Shown: positions 1-5,428 of the stretch, piece by piece
How the letters are laid out: each line of letters begins with the position of its first letter
How positions within the stretch are numbered: the first letter of the stretch is position 1
Assembly (NCBI GenBank): GCA_030450655.1
Contig: JAKDIE010000037.1
Span: 1 to 8,819, forward strand
From: Ruaniaceae bacterium
Lineage (GTDB): Bacteria > Actinomycetota > Actinomycetes > Actinomycetales > Actinomycetaceae
DNA: 8,819 nt
Direction of reading: 5' to 3'
Made by a program: the position numbers and the translations under genes
Notes under the pieces: generated by a model
What the model was told of the DNA's origin: nothing
The model's database searches: none
The model's input: the letters and a program-made list of their open reading frames with translations, nothing else

Positions 1-692
1 TCGCCGATATGAACTGGGACACCAACTGGTCGTCGCTGATGAACTGGACCCAGGGACTCTTCCCACGCTGGGTTGCGAACTCGGTGTTTTACTCCACCGT
101 GGCGGCGACCTTCGGCACCCTGATCTCTGTGGCCTGCGGGTACGCGATGGCGAAGTTCCGCTTCCCAGGGCGCAAGGCCCTGCTCGGGACGATCATGACC
201 GGGCTGCTCATGCCCGTCGCGATCCTCACCGTGCCGCTGTACCTCGTGTTCCACTCCCTCGGTCTCGTCAACACAATCTGGGCGATCCTGATCCCCTCCC
301 TGGTGAGCCCGTTCGGCGTGTTCCTCGGGAACGTGTACGCGGATTCGTCGGTCCCCAACGAACTGATCGAGGCCGCACGAATCGATGGTGCAGGGGAGGC
401 GCGGATCTTCTTCACGATGGTCCTGCGCTTGCTGGCTCCGGCGCTCGTAACGATCTTCCTGTTCATCTTCGTGGCGACCTGGAACAACTTCCTGCTGCCG
501 TTGATGATGATTTCGTCCCAGGAACTCAAGCCAGTCACCCTCGGCCTGTACGGCATGATGAGCTACTTCAGCCCGGATAAGGGCGCCGTAATGCTCGGTG
601 CACTCCTCGGAGTGATCCCGCTGATCGTGCTGTTCCTCTTCCTCCAGCGCTACTTCCAGTCCGGCCTCGCCGCAGGCGCGGTCAAGGGGTAG
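1..692 (+). CDS. Carbohydrate ABC transporter permease, MalG/binding-protein-dependent type (5' end missing)
   Basis: This is an inner-membrane permease of a binding-protein-dependent (CUT1-type) sugar importer. It would pair with a second permease, a solute-binding protein and an ATPase, all presumably to the left of the window. The reading frame is open to the left edge (codons from base 3), so the ATG at 9 is probably internal. The 227 residues from that ATG compare with roughly 270-300 for the family, so the first membrane helix is likely missing. Several hydrophobic helices are visible. The cytoplasmic EAA loop that contacts the ATPase is clear (ELIEAARIDGAGEARIF, then LRLLAPAL). The ending, with a last hydrophobic helix followed by LQRYFQSGLAAGAVKG, is typical of MalG-like permeases. 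The substrate cannot be told from the permease alone. The TAG stop at 690-692 directly abuts the stop of the convergent gene. Confidence 0.93.
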   Translation, partial: ADMNWDTNWSSLMNWTQGLFPRWVANSVFYSTVAATFGTLISVACGYAMAKFRFPGRKALLGTIMTGLLMPVAILTVPLYLVFHSLGLVNTIWAILIPSLVSPFGVFLGNVYADSSVPNELIEAARIDGAGEARIFFTMVLRLLAPALVTIFLFIFVATWNNFLLPLMMISSQELKPVTLGLYGMMSYFSPDKGAVMLGALLGVIPLIVLFLFLQRYFQSGLAAGAVKG

Positions 693-1664
693 TCAGCCAA
701 GCACACTCTCCAGACGCCGGTAGCTCGCCTCCATCCCGTCCACCATTCCGGTGGCCAGGATCGTGTCGCGAGTGCCGGCGTCGGGGTATGTGATCACGAG
801 GCTCATCAGCGTTCCTTCCACTGCTGGCGTCAGTGTGAGTTCGTTGAGGGTGCTCGGCCCGTCCATCCCCACCATCGCCTCGGTGGTCACGGACCGATGC
901 GGGGGATCCTCCTCCAGTAGCTGCCCGGTGAAACCGAAGGCCTGGCTGGGATCGTCGTCGTTCGTCCATCCGTAGTGATACGTACTGCCGACGGCGGCGG
1001 CCACCTCGCAGATGGGCATGGACCATCCGTCGGGGCCGAGTTGCCAGCGTCGGATGAGATCGGCGTCGGTATGAGCGCGCCACACCTGCTCCACGGTGCC
1101 GCGGATGATGCGGGAGACCCGCACCTGCGTGTCGTTCAGGAGCTGGAGGTGGGTTCCGCTGCCTGCGGCGAACGATGCGAGGTCCGCGAGGACGGTGTCG
1201 ATTTGGCTCATCGCCGAGGTCAAGCCCTCCTCCATGCCCTGGGCGAGGAGTTGCTCGAGCTCATTGACGGAGGCGAAGTAGGTGGTGCAGGTCATGCGGG
1301 AGCCTGCCGCCGTCTCGTCGAATGCGAAGGTCATTCGCATGGTGGGCATGTCCAGATTCGGCGTGCCGTCGATGGCGGCGAAGCCGTCCAGCACTTCGAA
1401 GGCCTCGCCGGGAGTGACCGAGAGGAACTCCCAAAAGCCGGCCGAGCGAGCGCCGTCAGGGCCCGTCATGTAGTAATGCGATCGCCCGCCGGGATAGACG
1501 TCATGGCGGATGAACGTGGCGGGCCACTCCACGGGCCCCCAGAACTTCTCGATCTGGCGGGGATCGGTGTACGCCTCCCAGAGGCGCTGGCGCGTGGCGG
1601 GGAAATCGGCCACGACTGTCATCGTGAGGGCGTCGAGGTCTTTAGATACTGCGGTAATGGGCAT
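693..1664 (-). CDS. Tandem-domain SRPBCC / AHSA1-like (Hsp90 ATPase activator homolog 1-like) protein
   Basis: This 323-residue cytoplasmic protein has two fused SRPBCC (START/Bet v1-like) domains, about residues 10-165 and 175-323. Family members usually have one domain of about 140-160 residues. Each half opens with the typical pattern: ATRQRLWEAYTDPRQIEKFWGP in the first (residues 23-44) and GTVEQVWRAHTDADLIRRW in the second (189-207). Each closes with a similar terminal helix, GMEEGLTSAMSQIDTVL and GMVDGMEASYRRLESVL. The fold forms a hydrophobic cavity for small ligands, but no ligand or activity can be read from the sequence. The start is set by an AAAGGTGGG ribosome-binding site (1668-1676, minus sense) just upstream of the ATG. 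The gene lies 15 bases after the ArsR stop, so the two are probably cotranscribed. ArsR-SRPBCC pairs are common and usually of unknown physiological role. Confidence 0.85.
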   Translation of the reverse strand: MPITAVSKDLDALTMTVVADFPATRQRLWEAYTDPRQIEKFWGPVEWPATFIRHDVYPGGRSHYYMTGPDGARSAGFWEFLSVTPGEAFEVLDGFAAIDGTPNLDMPTMRMTFAFDETAAGSRMTCTTYFASVNELEQLLAQGMEEGLTSAMSQIDTVLADLASFAAGSGTHLQLLNDTQVRVSRIIRGTVEQVWRAHTDADLIRRWQLGPDGWSMPICEVAAAVGSTYHYGWTNDDDPSQAFGFTGQLLEEDPPHRSVTTEAMVGMDGPSTLNELTLTPAVEGTLMSLVITYPDAGTRDTILATGMVDGMEASYRRLESVLG

Positions 1665-1679
1665 GGTCCCACCTTTCGG

Positions 1680-2015
1680 TTAGCTTTCGGCCAAGAGTGC
1701 GTCGAGTCGATCGACTCGCTCCGTCCAGATCCGTTCGTAGCGATCGAGCAGCGCTTGAGCGCGGCGGATCGCCTCGGGGTTGCCGCGTACGATGCGTTCG
1801 CGACCGTTGGGATGCTTGGTCACAAGACCCGCCTCCTGGAGCACCGCAACGTGCTTCTGCACGGCGGCGAATGACATCTCGTACGACTGTGCGAGTTGGG
1901 AGACCGAGGCGCCGTCACCGAGCGTGCGCCGCAGAATGTCGCGGCGCGTGGAATCGGCGAGGGCCCGGAAGATCCGGTCAACCTCGGTGTCACTGAGTTG
2001 AGATTGTGTAACCAT
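1680..2015 (-). CDS. ArsR/SmtB-family winged-helix transcriptional regulator
   Basis: This 111-residue, one-domain DNA-binding protein is a typical dimeric ArsR-type repressor. The opening block ALADSTRRDILRRTLGDG (18-35) is characteristic. The winged helix-turn-helix spans about 37-75 (SVSQLAQSYEMSFAAVQKHV, then LQEAGLV and the wing). The recognition helix carries SFAAVQKHV where metal sensors have a similar helix, but the ELCVC-type cysteine metal site is absent. It therefore resembles the non-metal subgroup that is paired with SRPBCC/AHSA1 proteins. A C-terminal helix (residues 82-108) would dimerise. It is first in a two-gene operon with the tandem SRPBCC gene. A promoter and an inverted repeat over the start codon suggest autorepression; the inducing signal is unknown. 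Confidence 0.9.
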   Translation of the reverse strand: MVTQSQLSDTEVDRIFRALADSTRRDILRRTLGDGASVSQLAQSYEMSFAAVQKHVAVLQEAGLVTKHPNGRERIVRGNPEAIRRAQALLDRYERIWTERVDRLDALLAES

Positions 2016-2025
2016 TTGGTTGTAC
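2006..2025. promoter_or_regulatory. Inverted repeat over the ArsR start codon, candidate operator
   Basis: The plus strand reads GTGTAACCA-TT-TGGTTGTAC. The two 9-base arms match at 7 positions as an inverted repeat around a 2-base centre, and the inner five bases of each arm (AACCA/TGGTT) are perfect. It spans the start codon (2013-2015) and the predicted +1, and its right end enters the -10 box. ArsR repressors bind imperfect palindromes at such positions, so this is the natural candidate for autoregulation. Binding is inferred, not shown. Confidence 0.45.
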
Positions 2026-2052
2026 GTTAGTGCGTGGGGATCCGCGCGTCAA
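2024..2052 (-). promoter_or_regulatory. Promoter of the ArsR-SRPBCC operon, near-leaderless
   Basis: On the minus strand a TTGACG -35 box (plus coordinates 2047-2052) is followed by a 17-base spacer and TAACGT (2024-2029). This is a good match to a housekeeping sigma promoter. The predicted transcription start is about 2016-2018, only 1-3 bases before the ATG at 2015. The mRNA would be leaderless or nearly so, which fits the absence of a ribosome-binding site before this ATG. Leaderless starts are common in actinobacteria. Confidence 0.6.
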
Positions 2053-2128
2053 TACCCGGGTGGGTGTAAGTGGCCGCTCGAGGGTGGGCGCTTTCGGCCT
2101 GCGCGCGCCCGCCTACCGCCCACGCGCC

Positions 2129-2184
2129 AAGCCGCCGGCATTCAGGCAGAGTGAACCCGCGGCAGCCTCTGCGCGCGGCGGCTT
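2129..2184 (-). terminator. Possible terminator of the TetR gene (nested inverted repeats, no T-tract)
   Basis: A perfect 8-base inverted repeat (AAGCCGCC at 2129-2136, GGCGGCTT at 2177-2184) encloses a second perfect 6-base pair (GCAGAG at 2146-2151, CTCTGC at 2167-2172). The outer right arm overlaps the TetR stop codon (2183-2185). The structure is GC-rich but lacks a T-run, and the loop between the outer arms is 40 bases, so it is only a weak terminator candidate. Confidence 0.3.
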
Positions 2185-2782
2185 AGTTTGCGGGTGTGGC
2201 ACCGAGCCCGCGCAACACGAACTCCTCGGTGGCTCGGATGAACTCCGAGCGGCCGGGCTCGAGGGAGGGTGCGGGCCTGCCAGTGAGAACGGAATGGATG
2301 ATCCGAGCGGCAACGTTGGTGTCCTGTTGAGCGATGGCACCTGTATCCATCGCGCTGAGGAGGATCTCGCGGAGGAAGGAGTCCATCGCCATTCCGTGAT
2401 TCCGCAGGTCTTCCCACGTGTTCGGCGAGACAATCTGGCGCAATGACGGGCCGGGAGCGAAGTGGAAGAACTCGCTGAGTTGGAGTTGACGGTGAATATA
2501 GAGACGCAACCTATCGATCGGATCATCCACGCCACGCAACTCGGCCACGAGAGAATCTAGGAACCCTGCGGTCTCATCGTTGATGAATGCGACAAGGACG
2601 GACTCCTTATCGGGAAAGTGGTTGTAGACAGCCGTGCGCCCGATGCCGGCCTCGGCGGCGATGTCCGCGAGAGTCAGCGAATCGAAGCCGCGCTCCTGCA
2701 TCAACCGCGCGAGGGCATCGCACAGCAGCTTGCGCGTGGCGGTGCGGTGCTCTGCAAGTGTGGCACCGATGATCTTCGGCAT
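2183..2782 (-). CDS. TetR/AcrR-family transcriptional regulator
   Basis: This 199-residue length is normal for TetR repressors. The N-terminal DNA-binding domain is clear: helix 1 around RKLLCDALARLMQERGFDSL (17-36), then the helix-turn-helix LADIAAEAGIGRTAVYNHF (38-56) followed by PDKESVL (57-63). The rest (about 70-199) is the all-helical ligand-binding and dimerisation domain, which is too variable to predict an inducer. It is transcribed divergently from the cysteine-module membrane protein, with 105 bases between the starts, so it may control that gene as well as itself. The start is odd: AGGAGG directly touches the ATG with no spacer, and an in-frame TAG five codons upstream rules out a longer form. 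The next in-frame candidate at normal spacing would be a rare ATC codon (codon 4), so I keep the ATG. Confidence 0.9.
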   Translation of the reverse strand: MPKIIGATLAEHRTATRKLLCDALARLMQERGFDSLTLADIAAEAGIGRTAVYNHFPDKESVLVAFINDETAGFLDSLVAELRGVDDPIDRLRLYIHRQLQLSEFFHFAPGPSLRQIVSPNTWEDLRNHGMAMDSFLREILLSAMDTGAIAQQDTNVAARIIHSVLTGRPAPSLEPGRSEFIRATEEFVLRGLGATPAN

Positions 2783-2800
2783 CCTCCTATTGTTCCACTA

Positions 2801-2829
2801 AGCGCTCCCGTTCCATCGGGGGAGTCGCT
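2801..2829. promoter_or_regulatory. Imperfect inverted repeat between divergent genes, candidate TetR operator
   Basis: AGCG (2801-2804) and CTCCC (2805-2809) are mirrored by GGGAG (2820-2824) and CGCT (2826-2829). That gives nine matching positions with one extra T at 2825 and a 10-base centre. The element sits just upstream of the -35 box of the plus-strand gene and 19 bases before the TetR start. This is a sensible operator position, but the assignment is an inference from symmetry and location only. Confidence 0.3.
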
Positions 2830-2858
2830 TTCACGTTGCAGATGGGATGGCCTATCTT
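2830..2858 (+). promoter_or_regulatory. Putative promoter of the cysteine-module membrane protein gene
   Basis: TTCACG (2830-2835) is followed by a 17-base spacer and TATCTT (2853-2858), a moderate match to -35/-10 boxes. It predicts transcription from about 2865 and a leader of about 23 bases carrying the ribosome-binding site GAGGAGG (2873-2879) before the ATG at 2888. Confidence 0.45.
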
Positions 2859-2887
2859 GAGTGTGAGAACACGAGGAGGCCTCACAC

Positions 2888-3982
2888 ATGTCGGAAAATC
2901 GCCCGGAATCTGAGCCGGTTCCGCCGGAATCTGAACAGCAGCCGCAGAGTCCGTATCAGCAACCCGGTCAGCCGCAACAGGGTCAGTGGGACGCCCCGAA
3001 TCCATACGCTCAACAGCCACCGGGCCAGCAGCCCCCACCGCAACCGTCCCAGCCGCAGGACCCGTACGCGGTGAGGCAACCTGAGCAACCGTGGGGCCAG
3101 CAGCCGCAGAGCCCGTACCAGCAGCCGGGTCAGCCGTGGGGTCAGCAACCGCAGAACCCGTACTCGCAACAACAATCCGGTCAGCCTCAATCGGGTCAGC
3201 CATGGGGTCAGCAGCCGCAGAGCCCGTACCAGCAGCCGGGCCAGCCGTGGGGCCAGCAGCCGCAGAATCCCTACCAGCAGCCGGGCCAGCCTCAGCCGGG
3301 CCAGCCGTGGAACTCCCCGAACCCGTACGGAGATCCGTACGGTGCTCCCGGTGGCGCGGTCCCCCCGAAGAAGCGGTCTCTCACATGGCTCTGGATTCTC
3401 CTCGCAGTGGTCGCACTCGCAATCGTGGGCGCCGTTGTGCTCATCATCAATCTACTCAGTGGTCCGGACTCTGGAGACCTCTACAGTGGGTGCTTCGACG
3501 GTGACGCCCAGTCCTGCAACGATCTGTTCTACGGGTCGCCTGCCGGCAGCACTGACGAGGACTTCGGCAGGACCTGCGGCGGCCGCTCCGGCGGCTGGGA
3601 TGATTGCAACGATGTCGACATGACTGCGCCCGCCAACTCGTGGACTGAGCCTGTGGTCATAGAACCGGAGGAGGGCGACGCGCAGGAGCCGGACGGCGAC
3701 TCATACCCGGACGTCACGGACCGAGCCCCGCTCTCTATCGATGACCCCAATGGGTGCATGATGACGGCGTGCGAAGAAGGGATGGCCTACGGCGATAGCG
3801 CCCGGATGGACAACCTCTACGATCACTGCGATGCGGGAGACATGGTCGCGTGTGACGATCTGTACTTCTTGTCCCAGGAGGGCAGCGTCTACGAGGAGAT
3901 GGGTGCGACCTGCGGCTCTCCCGGCACGAATCCGGGCGTGGTGTGGTGCGACCCTTCGAGCGCAGAGCGCTGGCTGAACTAG
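2888..3982 (+). CDS. Pro/Gln-rich single-pass membrane protein with two extracellular four-cysteine modules
   Basis: This is a 364-residue protein of unknown function. Residues 1-160 are a low-complexity tail rich in Pro, Gln, Gly and Tyr, with four PWGQQPQ(S/N)PY motifs. KKR (161-163) then precedes one membrane helix (about 166-190), which by the positive-inside rule puts the tail in the cytoplasm and the C-terminus outside. The exterior holds two homologous modules, about 197-240 and 309-354. They share LY..C..GD...C.DL.....GS..E..G.TCG and end in W..C or WC. Cysteines are 202, 210, 230, 240 and 314, 322, 342, 354: spacing C-x7-C-x19-C then x9 or x11 before the last. Two disulfides per module are plausible. 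An acidic linker (254-278) and an extra cysteine pair (290, 295) lie between them. From memory, similar LY..C..GD...CD.LY modules recur in exported actinobacterial proteins; I do not know a named function. A strong ribosome-binding site (GAGGAGG) supports the ATG. Confidence 0.88.
   Translation: MSENRPESEPVPPESEQQPQSPYQQPGQPQQGQWDAPNPYAQQPPGQQPPPQPSQPQDPYAVRQPEQPWGQQPQSPYQQPGQPWGQQPQNPYSQQQSGQPQSGQPWGQQPQSPYQQPGQPWGQQPQNPYQQPGQPQPGQPWNSPNPYGDPYGAPGGAVPPKKRSLTWLWILLAVVALAIVGAVVLIINLLSGPDSGDLYSGCFDGDAQSCNDLFYGSPAGSTDEDFGRTCGGRSGGWDDCNDVDMTAPANSWTEPVVIEPEEGDAQEPDGDSYPDVTDRAPLSIDDPNGCMMTACEEGMAYGDSARMDNLYDHCDAGDMVACDDLYFLSQEGSVYEEMGATCGSPGTNPGVVWCDPSSAERWLN
3089..3304 (+). repeat. In-gene tandem repeats encoding Pro-Trp-Gly-Gln-rich segments
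   Basis: Residues 68-139 are two long copies (37 and 35 residues), each made of PWGQQPQSPYQQPGQ followed by PWGQQPQNPY and a variable QQ/SGQ/PGQ linker. The DNA is also repetitive, with near-identical 45-base stretches beginning at 3089 and 3206, so copy number may change by slippage or recombination. The reading frame is kept throughout. Confidence 0.85.
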
Positions 3983-4371
3983 CGAGGATTCCGCAACCAG
4001 GCCTCGATGATCGGTACATCCGGCTCGAGCCATCGGACGCTCCACAAGGCGTCAGGCTCGAGCCACCGAATCTCGAGGTGATCGGCGCCGAGGCACGGTT
4101 CGCCGCGAGGAACGCACACCCACACCCGCATCCGGTGACCGCGCAGGATAGGCCAGGTATCGCCGTCGTCGGGCAGGAGTTCCTGCTGAATGACGATGTC
4201 GATTCCGAGTTCTTCTCGGATCTCGCGCCGGAGGGCATCGTACGGATCCTCGCCAGGCTCGACCTTGCCACCCGGCAACTCCCACTGGCCCGCGAACTCG
4301 GGTGGGTAGGCGCGCTGAGCTGCGAAGAGGTGATCCCCCCTCACGATGAGCGCGCCCACGACCAGACCCAT
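3979..4371 (-). CDS. Nudix hydrolase (MutT/NUDT family)
   Basis: This is a cytoplasmic pyrophosphohydrolase acting on a nucleoside-diphosphate-linked substrate. MutT-like members clean oxidised dNTPs, but the substrate cannot be fixed here. The Nudix box G-x5-E-x7-REUxEExGU is complete in two adjoining pieces, GGKVEPGEDPYDALR and REIREELGI, giving the Mg-binding glutamates. The N-terminal strand MGLVVGALIVRGDHLFAAQRA is typical of small MutT proteins. With the ATG at 4369-4371 the protein has 130 residues, the usual length. The frame is open further upstream (ATGs at 4413 and 4455), but those would encode peptides from a repeat element, so I prefer 4371. No start has a good ribosome-binding site. 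The stop overlaps that of the convergent gene. Confidence 0.87.
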   Translation of the reverse strand: MGLVVGALIVRGDHLFAAQRAYPPEFAGQWELPGGKVEPGEDPYDALRREIREELGIDIVIQQELLPDDGDTWPILRGHRMRVWVCVPRGEPCLGADHLEIRWLEPDALWSVRWLEPDVPIIEAWLRNPR

Positions 4372-4390
4372 GGCGCCAAGGCTAGCGCAG

Positions 4391-4447
4391 TGCGGCGGGA
4401 GTCCCTCACTCATGGAGCGGATGACGGCATCCCCCACCGCTACGCGG
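4391..4447 (+). repeat. Diverged copy of the tRNA-Gly-derived repeat element
   Basis: This stretch aligns without gaps to 8019-8075 with 51 of 57 positions identical by eye. It includes TGGAGCGGATGACGG (4413-4427), the reverse complement of the last 15 bases of the tRNA-Gly gene including CCA. The non-tRNA segment ATCCCCCACCGCT that follows is also shared. It lies in the same orientation as the copies at 7975-8168 and between the divergent Nudix and ABC genes. Confidence 0.75.
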
Positions 4448-4487
4448 GCCGTCATCCGATCGGATGAGGCGAGGTCGAACCGATCGG
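4418..4487. promoter_or_regulatory. Cluster of palindromes upstream of the ABC/two-component operon
   Basis: An 11-base perfect inverted repeat (CGGATGACGGC at 4418-4428, GCCGTCATCCG at 4448-4458) runs into a perfect 16-base palindrome TCATCCGATCGGATGA (4452-4467). Its core CCGATCGG (4456-4463) recurs at 4480-4487, 24 bases on. These sites lie 39-108 bases before the ABC ATPase start and just upstream of its likely -10 box, so they are the best candidate binding sites for the operon's own response regulator. Binding is inferred. Confidence 0.4.
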
Positions 4488-4491
4488 GCGA

Positions 4492-4500
4492 TGTGATACC
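4492..4500 (+). promoter_or_regulatory. Possible extended -10 promoter element of the ABC/two-component operon
   Basis: TGTGATACC contains a TG-N-GATACC extended -10. There is no good -35 box at 17-18 bases, which would suit an activated promoter. The expected start is about 4507, giving a short leader before the ATG at 4526. Confidence 0.3.
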
Positions 4501-4525
4501 CCGATTTGGTGGGGAAGCTGGGGCC

Positions 4526-5428
4526 ATGGAATTGATTACTGCCCATGGACTTCGGAAGTCATATGGAACACGCGAAGTCCTCCATGGAATCGACCTGACG
4601 GTCGAGGAGGGTGAGATCGTGGGTGTCCTCGGCCCAAATGGGGCTGGCAAGACCACCGCTGTCGAGTGTATCGGCGGGCTCCGTGTGCCGGATGGGGGGA
4701 GAGTGCGGATTGCGGGCATTGATCCCACCGCAAAGGACTCTGGGGTTCGTCACATCCTCGGTATGCAACTGCAGCAGTGCCGCCTTCCTGCCAAGATCAC
4801 TCCGGCCGAGGCGCTAGACCTCTTCGCTGCTTTCTACCCCAATCCGCGTCGCTCGTCAGAGTTGCTTAAACGCTTTGGGCTTTCGCGCCAGGCAAATCAA
4901 CGCTTCGAGAACCTGTCGGGCGGTCAGCAGCAACGGCTGTCGATCGCGCTGGCACTGGTTGGCAGGCCCAAGGTTGCGATCCTTGACGAGCTGACGACCG
5001 GCCTGGACCCGGCCGCCCGCCGGAACATTTGGACATTCCTCGAAGGCCTAGCCGGAGAAGGTATGACCATTCTGTTGGTCACCCATTCGATGGAGGAGGC
5101 GGCCCACCTCTGTGACCGCGTGTACATCATTGACGACGGCCGCGTTGTGGCGAGCGGGCGGACAGAGGAACTCGCCACCGGCGGCGGAAGCCAATCCGTC
5201 ACGTTCGTACCCTCGGCGCCACTCGATCCCGCCGATCTGCTGACCCTACCCGGCGTCACGAGCGCGACCATCGAAAATCACCGGGTCACAGTCCTCGGAG
5301 ACTCTGCTACACCACAGGCAGTACTCGCCGAACTGATCACGCGCGGCATCACCGCCGAACAGTTACGGATCACGGGGCCAACTCTCGACGACGCCTACCT
5401 CCACGCAACTCAGGAGAACCGATCATGA
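4526..5428 (+). CDS. ABC-2 type exporter ATP-binding protein (DrrA/CcmA-like)
   Basis: This 300-residue ATPase powers export through the permease encoded next. In order it has Walker A GPNGAGKT (36-43), a glutamine-rich Q-loop (GMQLQQC, 79-85), signature LSGGQQQR (130-137), Walker B VAILDE (150-155), D-loop GLD (159-161) and switch His187 (LVTHSMEEA). The residue after the Walker B glutamate is Leu (DELTTGLDP) rather than the usual Pro, seen in some members of this subgroup. A C-terminal extension (about 223-300) ends in LDDAYLHAT, the conserved tail of DrrA-like exporters. Likely substrates are drugs, peptides or lipids; none can be chosen. The ATG at 4526 fits the family N-terminus, although the frame is open further upstream into the repeat region. 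The stop overlaps the permease start (ATGA). Confidence 0.93.
   Translation: MELITAHGLRKSYGTREVLHGIDLTVEEGEIVGVLGPNGAGKTTAVECIGGLRVPDGGRVRIAGIDPTAKDSGVRHILGMQLQQCRLPAKITPAEALDLFAAFYPNPRRSSELLKRFGLSRQANQRFENLSGGQQQRLSIALALVGRPKVAILDELTTGLDPAARRNIWTFLEGLAGEGMTILLVTHSMEEAAHLCDRVYIIDDGRVVASGRTEELATGGGSQSVTFVPSAPLDPADLLTLPGVTSATIENHRVTVLGDSATPQAVLAELITRGITAEQLRITGPTLDDAYLHATQENRS

Noticed and set aside
975..1874. 299-codon plus-strand open frame opposite the SRPBCC and ArsR genes
   Set aside because: It lies antisense to two well-supported genes, has His/Gly/Arg-biased composition and no domain; typical high-GC shadow.
3089..3304. Possible non-coding minisatellite
   Set aside because: The repeats keep the frame of a gene with a good ribosome-binding site, membrane helix and duplicated cysteine modules, so they are coding.
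4346..4525. N-terminal extension of the ABC ATPase frame
   Set aside because: It crosses the promoter and repeat region and the Nudix start; the family N-terminus begins at MELITAHGLRKSYG.
4372..4728. Long N-terminal extension of the Nudix frame
   Set aside because: It would run antisense into the ABC ATPase and encode repeat-derived, low-quality sequence; the Nudix fold starts at the ATG at 4371.
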